NCBI RefSeq assembly: GCF_014205015.1
Contig: NZ_JACHMO010000001.1
Location: 9,424,001-9,488,000, forward strand
DNA from: Saccharothrix ecbatanensis
GTDB taxonomy: Bacteria > Actinomycetota > Actinomycetes > Mycobacteriales > Pseudonocardiaceae
Direction of reading: 5' to 3'
DNA: 64,000 nt
A program made the translations under genes and the position numbers. Of the stretch, positions 23,171-32,088 are shown piece by piece (position 1 is the stretch's first letter; every line of letters starts with the position of its first letter). The notes beneath the pieces are model-generated. The model did not search any database, was not told the origin of the DNA, and saw nothing but the letters and a program-made list of their open reading frames with translations.

Positions 23171-23917
23171 CTAAGCGGCCCTGCGGTAACGGAGCAGCAG
23201 CGCGCTGTCGTGGTGGAGCACGGACTCCAGTTCCAGCGACCGGGGCGCCGGCGGCAGCGGGCCCGCCGCGATCCGCCCGGCGTCACCGGCCGCGAGCAGC
23301 GGCGAGAACGTCACGCACAGCACGTCCACCAGGTCGGCGTCGATCAGCGAGCCGAACACCTTCGGCCCGCCCTCGCAGTCGACCCGGCGCAGCCCGCGTT
23401 CGTCGAGCGCCTTCAACGCCACGTTCATGTCCACCGACTCGTCACCGGCCACGACCACGTCCGCACCCGCCGCCGCCAGCGCGTCTCGCCGTTCGACCGG
23501 GGCGGAGGCGGTGGTGAGGATGATCGGCGGCATGGACGTGCTGGTCAGCAGGGGTGAAGTCGGCTCGATCGAGCACCGCCCGGTGACCACCGCGATCGGC
23601 GGCACCGGCGCCAGTCCCAGCCTCGCCCGCCGTGACGCGCGCACCTCGCCCACCTTGACGCCCTGGTAGCCCTCGACCAGGGCCGTGCCCGCGCCGACGA
23701 GCACCACGTCGCACAGGTCGCGCCCGAGCATGAACACCTTGTGGTCGGCGTCGTTGCCCAGCCCTTCGGACCGGCCCGCCACCGACACCGCGCCGTCCAC
23801 GCTGGACACGAAGTTCACCTGCACCCAGGGCCGGTCGAGCCCGTCGGGGTAGTCGTAGAGCCGTTCCAGCTCGCCGTCCGTGATCTCGCCCTCGCGTGGT
23901 GGCCACAACATCCGCAC
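23171..23917 (-). CDS. Pyrimidine reductase family protein (RibD C-terminal domain)
   Basis: The 248-residue NADPH-dependent reductase has a dihydrofolate-reductase-like fold. Seen are WVQVNFVSSVDGAVSVAGRSEGLGNDADHKVFMLGR, DVVLVGAGTALVEGYQGV, RRVDCEGGPKVFGSLIDADLVD and ELCVT-like (VLCVTFSPLL). The deaminase half of RibD is absent. Homologues such as Rv2671 can reduce dihydrofolate or a riboflavin intermediate. GTG at 23917 gives the N-terminus RMLWPPREG; ATG at 23911 is equally possible. It is divergent from zapE. Confidence 0.87.
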   Translation of the reverse strand: MRMLWPPREGEITDGELERLYDYPDGLDRPWVQVNFVSSVDGAVSVAGRSEGLGNDADHKVFMLGRDLCDVVLVGAGTALVEGYQGVKVGEVRASRRARLGLAPVPPIAVVTGRCSIEPTSPLLTSTSMPPIILTTASAPVERRDALAAAGADVVVAGDESVDMNVALKALDERGLRRVDCEGGPKVFGSLIDADLVDVLCVTFSPLLAAGDAGRIAAGPLPPAPRSLELESVLHHDSALLLRYRRAA

Positions 23918-23938
23918 GACCACATCCCAGCACGCCAC

Positions 23939-23944
23939 TACGAT
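23939..23944 (+). promoter_or_regulatory. -10 box of zapE
   Basis: TACGAT ends 6 nt before the ATG at 23951 with no ribosome binding site, the leaderless arrangement. Confidence 0.55.
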
Positions 23945-23950
23945 CCGGGC

Positions 23951-24961
23951 ATGTCCGCCCCGCCGCGCCTGTCCGACCGGATCCCGCACGTCGCCGCGGC
24001 CGAGTTGGTGGACGCGATGGTCCCGCCGCCGCGCTTCGACGGCGTCCGCTTCGCCACCTACCTGCCGAACCCGGACGAGCCGAGCCAAGAGGCGGCCGTC
24101 CGGGCGTGCCGCGAGTTCGCCGAACGGGTCTCCGAGGGCGGCAGCCGTGGCTGGCTGGGGCAGCTGTTCAAGCGGTCGGACGAGGACGCGGCCAAGCCCG
24201 GCCTCTACCTGGACGGTGGGTTCGGCGTCGGCAAGACCCACCTGCTGGCCTCGATCTGGCACGCCGTGCCCGGCCCCAAGGCGTACGGCACGTTCGTGGA
24301 GCTGACCAACCTGGTCGGCGCGCTGGGCTTCGGCGAGACGGTGAAGCGGCTGTCGTCGCACAAGCTGCTCGCGATCGACGAGTTCGAGCTGGACGACCCG
24401 GGCGACACCATGCTGGTCACCCGGCTGATCAAGGAGCTGACCGCGGCGGGCGTGTCGGTCGCGGCCACCTCGAACACGCTGCCGGACAAGTTGGGCGAAG
24501 GCCGGTTTGCCGCCGCCGACTTCCTGCGCGAGATCCAGTCGATGTCGGCCAAGTTCACCGTGGTCCGGGTGGACGGGCCCGACTACCGCCACCGCGGCCT
24601 GCCCGACGCGCCGCCGCCGATGGCGGACGAAGAGCTGCTGGCCAAGTCCGAGAGCACGCCGGGCAGCACGCTGGACGACTTCGCCGACCTGTGCGACGCG
24701 CTGGCCAGGATCCACCCGTCGAGCTACGGCCGGCTGGTGGACGGCGTCACCGCGGTGCACTTGCGCCACGTCCGGCCCGCGCCCGATCAGGCGGTCGCGC
24801 TGCGGCTGGTGGCGCTCGGCGACCGGCTCTACGACCGGGACATCCCGGTGGCGGTGTCCGGCGAGCCGCTGTCGGAGCTGTTCACGGCCGAAATGCTGCG
24901 CGGCGGCTACCGCAAGAAGTACCTCCGGGCGGTGTCCCGACTCGTCGCGCTCTCCCGGTGA
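23951..24961 (+). CDS. zapE: Cell division protein ZapE (AFG1-like ATPase)
   Basis: The 336-residue P-loop ATPase has Walker A at about 89-97 (GGFGVGKTH), Walker B LLAIDEFEL with the following DDPGDTMLVTRLI, and sensor-1 VAATSNTLPDKLGEGRF. These match the AFG1/ZapE family, associated with the Z-ring and with membrane-protein quality control. A C-terminal all-beta/alpha part carries SSYGRLVDGV and RLYDRDIPVAVSGEPLSELF. It is probably transcribed alone. An imperfect inverted repeat (24969-25001) follows its stop codon. Confidence 0.93.
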   Translation: MSAPPRLSDRIPHVAAAELVDAMVPPPRFDGVRFATYLPNPDEPSQEAAVRACREFAERVSEGGSRGWLGQLFKRSDEDAAKPGLYLDGGFGVGKTHLLASIWHAVPGPKAYGTFVELTNLVGALGFGETVKRLSSHKLLAIDEFELDDPGDTMLVTRLIKELTAAGVSVAATSNTLPDKLGEGRFAAADFLREIQSMSAKFTVVRVDGPDYRHRGLPDAPPPMADEELLAKSESTPGSTLDDFADLCDALARIHPSSYGRLVDGVTAVHLRHVRPAPDQAVALRLVALGDRLYDRDIPVAVSGEPLSELFTAEMLRGGYRKKYLRAVSRLVALSR

Positions 24962-24968
24962 GTTCTTG

Positions 24969-25001
24969 CCGCTAAACCCCCGTTCAGCGGTGGTTTTGCG
25001 G
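24969..25001. terminator. Imperfect hairpin after zapE
   Basis: CCGCTAAACC and GGTTTTGCGG pair over 9 of 10 positions around a 13-nt loop. The right arm overlaps the -35 region of the downstream promoter, so it could be either a terminator or an operator. Confidence 0.35.
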
Positions 25002-25017
25002 GGTAGGCGCCGGGTAT
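24993..25017 (+). promoter_or_regulatory. SigB/SigF-type promoter of the DUF3040 gene
   Basis: GTTT (24993-24996) and GGGTAT (25012-25017) with a 15-bp spacer fit the GTTT-N14-16-GGGTA promoters read by actinobacterial SigB/SigF stress sigma factors. The start of transcription would lie close to the GTG at 25027. Confidence 0.6.
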
Positions 25018-25026
25018 CCCACCGCC

Positions 25027-25272
25027 GTGATGAGCGAAGCGGAACGCCGCACCCTGAGTGAGATCGAGAGCAGACTCGCGGACGAGGAGCCGGGCCTGGC
25101 CTCGGCGCTCGTCGCCGGCAAACCGCGGCACCCGGTGCTCAGCTACGCGCTCGTGGGGATTTTCACCGTCCTGGGCGTGCTGCTGCTGTTCCTCGGGGCG
25201 TTCGGTCCGGCCCTGGCCTCGTTGGGGTTCGGCGCGATCCTCATGCTGATGCGCGGTTACACCTGGCGTTGA
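25027..25272 (+). CDS. DUF3040 small membrane protein
   Basis: An 81-residue DUF3040 protein. An amphipathic N-terminal helix (EAERRTLSEIESRLADEEPGLA) is followed by two close membrane helices (about 38-56 and 58-76). The start is GTG at 25027 or the ATG directly after it at 25030. DUF3040 proteins are small actinobacterial membrane proteins of unknown role. The stress-type promoter upstream suggests induction by osmotic or general stress. The 122 bp after it hold nothing notable. Confidence 0.88.
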   Translation: MMSEAERRTLSEIESRLADEEPGLASALVAGKPRHPVLSYALVGIFTVLGVLLLFLGAFGPALASLGFGAILMLMRGYTWR

Positions 25273-25394
25273 GCGGCCCTCGGTCGCCCGCGTCCGGTCC
25301 ACCGGAGCCGCGCGGCGATCGCGCGTGCCCTTCGCGCATGCCTTCGGTCACACATTCCGGATAAGGCCAAATCCGCTGGCCACCGGACGTCGTC

Positions 25395-27032
25395 ATGCCC
25401 GACCATGCGCGGGTGGGATTCCTGGACGCGAACGGCCTCGCTTTCCGACTGCCCGACGGTCGGGAGCTGTTCCGCGACGTGTCGTTCAAAGTCGGCACCA
25501 ACAGCGTGGTCGCGCTGGTCGGCGCGAACGGCGTCGGCAAGACGACCCTCCTCCGCATCCTCTCGAACGAGCTGGTGCCCACCGCGGGCAGTGTCCGCGT
25601 GCAGGGCGGCCTGGGCGTGATGCCGCAGTTCGTCGGCTCCGTCCGGGACGAGAGCACCGTCCGCGACCTGCTGCTGGCCGCGTCACCCGCGCCGCTGCGG
25701 GCCGCCGCCGAAGCGCTGGACGCCGTCGAACTCCAGCTCATGGAGACCGACGACGAGCCCACCCAGATGCGTTACGCCGACGCCATCACCCTCTGGGGTG
25801 AGGTCGGCGGGTACGACGCCGAAGTCCTGTGGGACACGGTGACCGTCGCCGCGCTGGGCGTGCCGTTCGACCGGGCCCGGTTCCGCGAGGTCCGCACGCT
25901 CTCCGGCGGCGAGCAGAAACGCCTGGTGCTCGAAGCCCTGCTGCGCGGGCCGGAACAGGTGCTGCTGCTGGACGAGCCGGACAACTACCTGGACGTGCCG
26001 GGCAAGCGGTGGCTGGAGGACCGGCTCCGCGAGACGGGCAAAGGCGTGCTGCTGGTCAGCCACGACCGTGAACTCCTCGACATCGCCGCCACCCACGTGG
26101 TCACCGTGGAGGCGCACTCCGCGTGGACGCACCCCGGCTCGTTCGGCACCTGGCACGCCGCCCGTGCCGCCCGGATCGAACGTCTGGCCGAGCTGCACCG
26201 CCGGTGGAACGAAGAGCACGACCACCTCAAGGAACTGGTCCGCACGCTCCAGATCCAGGCCCGGATCAGCGAGGTGATGGCGGCCAAGTACCGGGTGATG
26301 CGGGCGAAGCTGGAGAAGTTCGAGGAGGCCGGCCCGCCGCCGGAGCTGCCGACGGACGAGAAGGTGACGCCACGGCTGCGCGGCGGACGCACGGGCGTGC
26401 GCGCGATCACCGTGGAGAACCTCGAACTGACCGGTCTGATGAAGCCGTTCGACGTGGAGATCTTCTTCGAGGACCGGGTGGCGGTGCTCGGCTCGAACGG
26501 CTCGGGCAAGAGCCACTTCCTGCGGCTGCTCGGCGGCGGCGACGTCGCCCACACCGGTGTGTGCCGCCTCGGCGCGCGTGTGGTGCCGGGTCTGTTCGCG
26601 CAGACCCACCAGCACCCGGAGTGGATCGGCCGCGACCTGGTCGACATCCTGTGGCACGGCTCGGACGGCCGCAAGGGACTCGACCGGGGCGCGGCGATGG
26701 CCGTCCTCAGCCGTTACGGCTTGGGGAAGCAGGGCGACCAGCGGTTCGAGACGCTGTCCGGTGGGCAGCAGGCGCGGTTCCAGGTGCTGCTGCTGGAGCT
26801 GTCCGGCGCGACGCTGCTGTTGCTGGACGAGCCGACCGACAACCTGGACCTGAACTCGGCCGAGGCGTTGCAGGACGCGCTGGAGGGTTTCACGGGGACG
26901 GTCGTCGCGGTCACGCACGACCGCTGGTTCGCCCGCGGGTTCGACCGGTTCCTGCTGTTCCGGTCGGACGGCGAGGTGGTCGAGGTCAGCGAGCCGGTGT
27001 GGGACGAGACGCGGGTCAAGCGGGCGCGGTAG
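25395..27032 (+). CDS. ABC-F family ATPase
   Basis: This 545-residue protein has two ABC ATPase domains and no membrane part. Domain 1 carries Walker A GANGVGKTT, signature LSGGEQKR and Walker B VLLLDEPDNYLD. The inter-domain linker (about 255-310) is charged and helical. Domain 2 carries GSNGSGKSH, LSGGQQARF and LLLLDEPTDNLD. ABC-F proteins act on the ribosome, some giving antibiotic resistance and others resolving stalled translation; which applies here cannot be told. It is transcribed alone. Note N-G-S-G-K-S-H in the second P-loop. Confidence 0.92.
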   Translation: MPDHARVGFLDANGLAFRLPDGRELFRDVSFKVGTNSVVALVGANGVGKTTLLRILSNELVPTAGSVRVQGGLGVMPQFVGSVRDESTVRDLLLAASPAPLRAAAEALDAVELQLMETDDEPTQMRYADAITLWGEVGGYDAEVLWDTVTVAALGVPFDRARFREVRTLSGGEQKRLVLEALLRGPEQVLLLDEPDNYLDVPGKRWLEDRLRETGKGVLLVSHDRELLDIAATHVVTVEAHSAWTHPGSFGTWHAARAARIERLAELHRRWNEEHDHLKELVRTLQIQARISEVMAAKYRVMRAKLEKFEEAGPPPELPTDEKVTPRLRGGRTGVRAITVENLELTGLMKPFDVEIFFEDRVAVLGSNGSGKSHFLRLLGGGDVAHTGVCRLGARVVPGLFAQTHQHPEWIGRDLVDILWHGSDGRKGLDRGAAMAVLSRYGLGKQGDQRFETLSGGQQARFQVLLLELSGATLLLLDEPTDNLDLNSAEALQDALEGFTGTVVAVTHDRWFARGFDRFLLFRSDGEVVEVSEPVWDETRVKRAR

Positions 27033-27082
27033 TCCGTGATCCCGCCCGTTGGCTCGAACGTCGACACCGCGTGGTCGCGTCG

Positions 27083-28099
27083 TCAGCGGCGCGGCCGGCG
27101 CCGTTGCCAGATCAGTCGCCCTTGGTTCAGGACCACGAGTCCGACCATCGCGACGAGCGCGACGGTCGTGTCGGACAGGCCTGACCGGTCGATCGCCTTC
27201 GCAAGGCCGGCGGAACCGAGGTACAGCGAGACTGCGAGCGTGGGTGTGACCGGCGCGAACAGCAGCGGGTGTCTCGTGGCGAACCGGTTGAACCTGTTGT
27301 CCGGCAGGATCCTCGTCCGGTAGACGGGGTTGTCGGACTGGGAGTCGATGTAGGCGACGTCCTTGGTGCAGGCGGCGACGAAGAGCATCGAGCCGACCGC
27401 TCCGCCCACGATGCCGGCGTTGCTGACCCACCCGGCCCACGCGGTGAGGTCGCTCCTGTCGCCGCCGATGGCCGAGGCCACTACGAGGCCGAACGCGCCG
27501 CCGCGGCCCAGGTAGTCGAGGAATCGGCCGCCGAAGGGGAACCAGCGGGCCTTCATGTCGTCATCGAGCATCGCCCTGGCCAGGAACCAGATCCGGCTCA
27601 CGGAGATCCGCCACCCCATCCGCCGGAGCTCACCGATCGAGGTCGCCCCGCGGATGCGGTCCTCCCAGATTTTCGTGGCGATCCTGGCGCGTTCCTCGGC
27701 CCTGTCGGACACACCGGCCACGGCGTTCTTCAGCCGTTGCGTCCGTGGCGTGTCGCCGTCGGTGATCTTCTCCATCGACGCGTGCGCCCGGTGGCGTTCG
27801 GACTCGTCGGGCATGGACTCGACGCGCGTCTCGATCTCCCGGATCCAGATCAGGTCTTTTCGAGTGTTGTGCAGCGTCGTCGGCAGCAGGTCCCGCAGGA
27901 ACGCCCGCATGACCTGCCCGTCGGTCGGCCGATCACGAAGCCGGCCGATTTGGTCGTCGAGCGCCTTGTAGACGATGGCGTTGAACGCCGTTCCTCCGGC
28001 GGCCGAGAAGAGCAGCGCGGCGACGAGAGCGGTGCTCGTGAAGACCGAGGCGGCCAGGTAGAAGACCACTACGGCCCCGAATGACGGTAATGGCGTCAC
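27083..28099 (-). CDS. Hypothetical membrane protein
   Basis: The 338-residue protein starts at GTG 28099 with AGGGAGC upstream. It has an N-terminal pair of hydrophobic segments (about 8-38), then a charged helical cytoplasmic region (about 45-195, rich in Arg and Glu: SDRAEERARIATKIWEDRI). Four further membrane helices fill the C-terminal half (GGAFGLVVASAIGG, AGIVGGAVGSMLFVAAC, FAPVTPTLAVSLYLG, TTVALVAMVGLVVL). No family is recognised. It is convergent with the ABC-F gene. Confidence 0.75.
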   Translation of the reverse strand: MTPLPSFGAVVVFYLAASVFTSTALVAALLFSAAGGTAFNAIVYKALDDQIGRLRDRPTDGQVMRAFLRDLLPTTLHNTRKDLIWIREIETRVESMPDESERHRAHASMEKITDGDTPRTQRLKNAVAGVSDRAEERARIATKIWEDRIRGATSIGELRRMGWRISVSRIWFLARAMLDDDMKARWFPFGGRFLDYLGRGGAFGLVVASAIGGDRSDLTAWAGWVSNAGIVGGAVGSMLFVAACTKDVAYIDSQSDNPVYRTRILPDNRFNRFATRHPLLFAPVTPTLAVSLYLGSAGLAKAIDRSGLSDTTVALVAMVGLVVLNQGRLIWQRRRPRR

Positions 28100-28256
28100 A
28101 AGCGCTCCCTCAACGTCCCGACGGCACGCCAGGATGCACGTCCGCCACAACGGCCCGGACCCGAACGTCGGCCGGTTCACCCGTCCGGAACAACACGCGC
28201 AGCAGGGCCCAGCGCTGACAGCGCTGCCGAACAGCACCCCGCCGGAGTTGGCCCCT

Positions 28257-28290
28257 GCCGGTAGTCGGACCCCGCCGGTAGTCGGACCCC
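28257..28290. repeat. 17-bp tandem duplication
   Basis: GCCGGTAGTCGGACCCC occurs twice in direct tandem (28257-28273 and 28274-28290) within the 294-bp divergent spacer before heme A synthase. Nothing else is evident in that spacer except the -10 box at 28381. Confidence 0.8.
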
Positions 28291-28380
28291 GTACCTCATC
28301 CCGACCGGCGCATCCTGGCTCAACCTGGTCGAGCGACGGTCTTGCCCGACACCGCCGACGAATTTGACGACCCAGGACCC

Positions 28381-28386
28381 TAAGCT
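28381..28386 (+). promoter_or_regulatory. -10 box of ctaA
   Basis: TAAGCT ends 7 nt before the GTG at 28394. No ribosome binding site is present. Confidence 0.5.
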
Positions 28387-28393
28387 GCCGAAC

Positions 28394-29257
28394 GTGAACG
28401 CTGTGCGGCTTTCCACCGGGCGGTCGGCCAGTGCGGCGGGCGTCGCGGCGCTGGTGGCCAACGTGTTGATCGTGTTGACCGGCGCGCTGGTCCGGTTGAC
28501 CGGCTCCGGGCTCGGCTGTCCGACCTGGCCCACCTGCACGGGCGACTCGTTCGTGACCACGCCGGAGATGGGCCTGCACGGGGTGGTCGAGTTCGGCAAC
28601 CGGGTGCTGGGCATCGTCGTCGGCCTGGTCGTGCTGGTGCTGGTGGTCGCCGTCGCCCGGCACCGCTCCCGACCGGCGAAGACGCTACCGCTGGCCATCG
28701 GCGTTCTCGTCGGTGTCGGCTTGCAGGGCCTGATCGGCGGGCTCAGCGTCCGCGTGGCCCTGGCGCCCGAGGTCGTCGCGGTGCACTTCCTGGTCAGCAT
28801 GGTGCTGGTCGCGGCCCTCGTCGTGCTGGTCGACCTGCTCGCACGTCCACAAGCTGCCCCGCGCGTTCCGGTGGACCGGCGGGTGCGGTGGTCGGTGACG
28901 GCGTTGCCGGTGGCGCTGACGGCGACGCTGGTGCTGGGCACGCTGGTCACCGGCAGCGGTCCGCACGCGGGTGACGAGGACGCGCGCCGGTTCGGCTTCG
29001 ACGCTGCAGCCCTGACGTCGGCGCACGCCATCGCTGTCGTGGTCCTGGTGGCGCTCCAGATCGGGGTGCTGGCGCTGGTGCGCAACCGTGCCGCGCTGGC
29101 CCTGGTTGCCGTATCGGTCGCTCAAGGCGTGGTCGGCAGTGTCCAGAGCGCGTTGGCGCTGCCGGTGCCGTTGGTGGCGGCCCACGTCGTCACCGCCGCC
29201 TTGGTCGTCGCGGCCACCGCCCACCTGGTCGTGCGGACGTTCCGGGCCCGCGCCTAG
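28394..29257 (+). CDS. ctaA: Heme A synthase, CtaA/COX15
   Basis: It oxidises the heme O methyl group to a formyl group, giving heme A for the aa3 cytochrome oxidase. The 287-residue protein has eight membrane helices. Present are the cysteine pair in GSGLGCPTWPTC, the heme-ligand His in HGVVEFGNRVLG and later His residues in VHFLVSM, SAHAIAV and AAHVVTA. GTG at 28394 is chosen from the leaderless promoter spacing; a TTG 30 bp upstream is in frame. Its last 4 bp overlap the convergent phosphatase gene. Confidence 0.92.
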   Translation: MNAVRLSTGRSASAAGVAALVANVLIVLTGALVRLTGSGLGCPTWPTCTGDSFVTTPEMGLHGVVEFGNRVLGIVVGLVVLVLVVAVARHRSRPAKTLPLAIGVLVGVGLQGLIGGLSVRVALAPEVVAVHFLVSMVLVAALVVLVDLLARPQAAPRVPVDRRVRWSVTALPVALTATLVLGTLVTGSGPHAGDEDARRFGFDAAALTSAHAIAVVVLVALQIGVLALVRNRAALALVAVSVAQGVVGSVQSALALPVPLVAAHVVTAALVVAATAHLVVRTFRARA

Positions 29258-29970
29258 ACCGCCGTCGCGGCGTCCTCGTCCGCTGTCGGCTCGGCGCCTT
29301 CCTCGACCAGGTGACCGGTCTCGGACTCGCGCTCCAGCACCCACAGCCCTTCCTCGCGCCGCCACGACGTGAGCGAGCCGTTGGGCACCACCATGTTCCG
29401 CGCGAACGTCGTCAGGTCGCGCTCCGGCAGGCCCTCCAGCAGGTAGCGCAGCAGGAACGCGGTGATCTCGTGCCCGAACAGCAGCACCCGCCGTCCGTCC
29501 AGGTCGCGCAGCAACGACCGCAGCCGCAACGCCACGTCCGCCCACGACTCGCCGCCCGGCGGCCGGTAGTAGAACTTGCCCAGCCGCCGCTCGCGGGCCG
29601 GCTCCTCCGGGTACCGCCGCGCCACGCCGTGCTTGGTCAGCACGTCGAACACGCCCAGCTCGCGGTCGCGCAGCCGTTCGTCCACCCGGCTCCGGGAATG
29701 GCCGGGCACGGCGAGGTGGGCGGTGTCGAGGGCACGCAGGTAGGGCGAGGACACCACCAGGTCCGGCCACTGCTCGCGCGGCATCGAGGCGAACCACCGG
29801 CCCAGCGCCTTGCCCTGCCGCTCGCCTTCGGGGGACAGCGGCACGTCCGCGTCGCGTTCCGGCAGGTCGACCACGTCGTGACCGGCCGCCTCCGCGGCCT
29901 CCCACGCCACGTTGCCGCTGCTCTCGCCGTGCCTGATCAACCCGATCCAGTCCACGCCAACAGGGTCCAC
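29254..29970 (-). CDS. Histidine phosphatase family protein
   Basis: The 238-residue phosphoglycerate-mutase-like enzyme has the phosphohistidine motif LIRHGESSGN near residue 11, the SSPYLRALDTA segment, the acid ERLRDRELGVFD, and the second catalytic His in LLFGHEITAF. Substrates range from sugar phosphates to proteins and cannot be predicted. GTG at 29970 is set by the leaderless -10 box. Its stop codon overlaps that of ctaA, and its 5' end faces the ceramidase-like gene. Confidence 0.9.
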   Translation of the reverse strand: MDPVGVDWIGLIRHGESSGNVAWEAAEAAGHDVVDLPERDADVPLSPEGERQGKALGRWFASMPREQWPDLVVSSPYLRALDTAHLAVPGHSRSRVDERLRDRELGVFDVLTKHGVARRYPEEPARERRLGKFYYRPPGGESWADVALRLRSLLRDLDGRRVLLFGHEITAFLLRYLLEGLPERDLTTFARNMVVPNGSLTSWRREEGLWVLERESETGHLVEEGAEPTADEDAATAV

Positions 29971-29977
29971 GCGAGCC

Positions 29978-29983
29978 AACCTA
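29978..29983 (-). promoter_or_regulatory. -10 box of the histidine phosphatase gene
   Basis: TAGGTT on the minus strand ends 7 nt before GTG 29970, with no ribosome binding site between. Confidence 0.55.
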
Positions 29984-30043
29984 GCCGGACCTCGCCACGC
30001 CGGCATTCCCTGGCGTTCACCCTGGCGCGGTAGAACTCCGGGC

Positions 30044-30679
30044 GTGGACGACGTGGACGCGTACTGCGAACGCCTGGCGCCCGGGCTCTGGGCCGAACCG
30101 CTCAACGCGGTGAGCAACGCGGCCTTCCTGATCGCGGCGGCCGTGCTGTGGTGGCGCTACCGCCCGCGGCAGAAGAGCCTGCGGGCGTTGCCGGTGCTGC
30201 TCGCCCTGGTCGGGTTGGGCAGCCTGAGCTTCCACACGGTGGCCGACACGCTCACCAACCTGTTCGACGTCGGCTTCATCGCGGTCTACGTGATCTGGTA
30301 CCTGATCGTGTTCGCGCACCACTACCTGAACGTCCGGTGGGCGTTCGCCTGGCTCGCCGCTCCCGTGTTCATCGTCTTCGCGGTGGCCGTCGCACCGCTC
30401 GGCGCGAAGATCCCGGGTGGTTCGGGCATCTACCTGGCGCCGTTCCTGGCGCTGCTGCTCGTCACGGTCGTCGCGGTGGCGAAGCAGATGCCGTGGCACG
30501 ACCTGGCGCTGGCCGCCGGCGTGTTCCTGGTGTCGGTGACGCTGCGGACGCTCGACCAGCCCGTGTGCGGGGCGTGGCCGAGCGGCACGCACTACTTTTG
30601 GCACCTGCTGAACGCGGTGGTGCTGTTCCTGGTGGCCCGGCAGGTCATTCTACTTCGGCGGCCAGCCGTCCGGACCTGA
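30044..30679 (+). CDS. Ceramidase-family membrane protein (CREST superfamily)
   Basis: The 211-residue protein has seven predicted helices. It carries the alkaline-ceramidase signatures: CERLAPGLWAEPLNAVSNAAF (E/N-x-SN), GLGSLSFHTVADTLTNLFD and SGTHYFWHLLNAVVLF, which supply the Ser, His and Asp zinc-hydrolase residues. The substrate in bacteria is unclear; it is probably an amide or ester lipid. GTG at 30044 is inferred; TAGAACT lies just upstream. It overlaps the convergent DUF2252 gene by 35 bp at the 3' ends. Confidence 0.87.
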   Translation: MDDVDAYCERLAPGLWAEPLNAVSNAAFLIAAAVLWWRYRPRQKSLRALPVLLALVGLGSLSFHTVADTLTNLFDVGFIAVYVIWYLIVFAHHYLNVRWAFAWLAAPVFIVFAVAVAPLGAKIPGGSGIYLAPFLALLLVTVVAVAKQMPWHDLALAAGVFLVSVTLRTLDQPVCGAWPSGTHYFWHLLNAVVLFLVARQVILLRRPAVRT

Positions 30680-32018
30680 CCGCCTTGGCCAGCTCCTCGT
30701 GGTCGGCGGCCGTGCGGTCGGCGTAGTCCAGCGCGTACCGGGCGATCGCCTCGTCCAGTTCCTCGCCGTCTTCGCAGTACCCGGCCAGCAGCCGCGGGTC
30801 CACCGAACGGCTGTGCGCACGGGCCAGCAGCGCGCCCGCGAGCCGGCCGTAGTCGTCCAGGTCGTCCCGCTTCAACGTGGTCGCGTCGATCTCGCCCTTG
30901 CGGTTGCGGAACTGGCGGACGATGTACGGCCGCCCGTCGATCGTGGTCCAGCCGAGCAGGATGTCCGTCTCCGCCTGCACGAGCCGCGCGCCGTGCACGA
31001 TCCGCTTGCCCTCGTGCTTCACGGCCGGTGACCCGAGGAACGGGGCCAGCGCCGACGGCCGTGCCTCCTTGGCCTGGAGGACCAGCGCTTCGTCTCCGTT
31101 GCCGTGCAACAGGATCAGGTAGTTGCGCAAGCCGACGCTGCCGGTGCCGACCACCCGGAACGCCACGTCCGACACGCTGTAGCGCATGATCAGGTTGTAC
31201 CGGGACTCGCGCAGGGTGTCCACATAGGACGGCAGCGCGTCAGCGACCTCCTGCGCGACCGACTCGGAGATCCGGGTCAGCACAGGGGGGTCGGGGACGA
31301 ACCGGATGTGCTCGCCCTCGCGCCGGGTCCACTTCGCCGCCAACCGCGCGCTGGTGTTCTTGCGCGCCTTCGACGCCGCCTTGCTGAAGTTGTCCATCAG
31401 GTCGTCGGCCTTGGACTTGGTCAACACCGACTCGTCGCCCAGCGCGCTCCACGACTCCAGGAACGGGATCTCGGCCAGGTGCCGTGCCGCGCCCCGGTAG
31501 GCGCGCACCGCGTCGGACGCCGCGTCACGGCAACCCTTCTCGGACACGCCGCCCTCGCGGCCCGCCAGCACCAGCGACGTCGCCAGCCGCTTCAGGTCCC
31601 ACTCCCACGGGCCGGGCAGGGTCTCGTCGAAATCGTTGATGTCCATCACGATCTGGCCTTCGGGCGTGCCGTAGAGGCCGAAGTTCGCCGCGTGCGCGTC
31701 ACCGCACAGCTGCGCGTCCAGCCCACTGCCCGCGCCGACGGCCAGGTCGCCCGCCATGAGCCCGGCGCTGCCCCGGAAGAACGCGAACGGCGAGGCCAGC
31801 ATCCGGCCGACCCGCAGCGGCACCAGCTCCGGCAGCCTGCCCTCGTTGGACGCGGCCATGAACTCGACCACGGCCGGCCGGTCCGGCGCGAGCGGCATCT
31901 CGCGGTGCGCCTCGTGACCCACCGCCGCCCGCAACTCGCGGCCGCGCGCCAGGACGTCCTCGGGTTCGACCCACTGCCCCAGCGCCGCAGCCGCTTCCGC
32001 CCTTTTGCGTTCTCCCAT
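30645..32018 (-). CDS. DUF2252 protein (kinase-like fold)
   Basis: This 457-residue protein matches DUF2252 throughout: SPFAFFRGSAGLMAGDLA, LCGDAHAANFGLYGTPEGQIVMDINDFDET, WEWDLKRLATSLVLAGRE, GTGSVGLRNYLILLHGNGD and ARAHSRSVDP. CGDAHxxNFG and DINDFDE resemble the catalytic and metal loops of aminoglycoside phosphotransferases, so a small-molecule kinase is likely, but no substrate is established. ATG at 32018 is the first start before the family N-terminus. The 191-bp spacer behind it holds a long hairpin. Confidence 0.88.
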   Translation of the reverse strand: MGERKRAEAAAALGQWVEPEDVLARGRELRAAVGHEAHREMPLAPDRPAVVEFMAASNEGRLPELVPLRVGRMLASPFAFFRGSAGLMAGDLAVGAGSGLDAQLCGDAHAANFGLYGTPEGQIVMDINDFDETLPGPWEWDLKRLATSLVLAGREGGVSEKGCRDAASDAVRAYRGAARHLAEIPFLESWSALGDESVLTKSKADDLMDNFSKAASKARKNTSARLAAKWTRREGEHIRFVPDPPVLTRISESVAQEVADALPSYVDTLRESRYNLIMRYSVSDVAFRVVGTGSVGLRNYLILLHGNGDEALVLQAKEARPSALAPFLGSPAVKHEGKRIVHGARLVQAETDILLGWTTIDGRPYIVRQFRNRKGEIDATTLKRDDLDDYGRLAGALLARAHSRSVDPRLLAGYCEDGEELDEAIARYALDYADRTAADHEELAKAVRSGRLAAEVE

Positions 32019-32088
32019 GTGGGTAATGATGGGTGGCGGGGCCGCCAAATACATCGGCCTCGACACGTCTGTGACCTGCGTTAACGCT

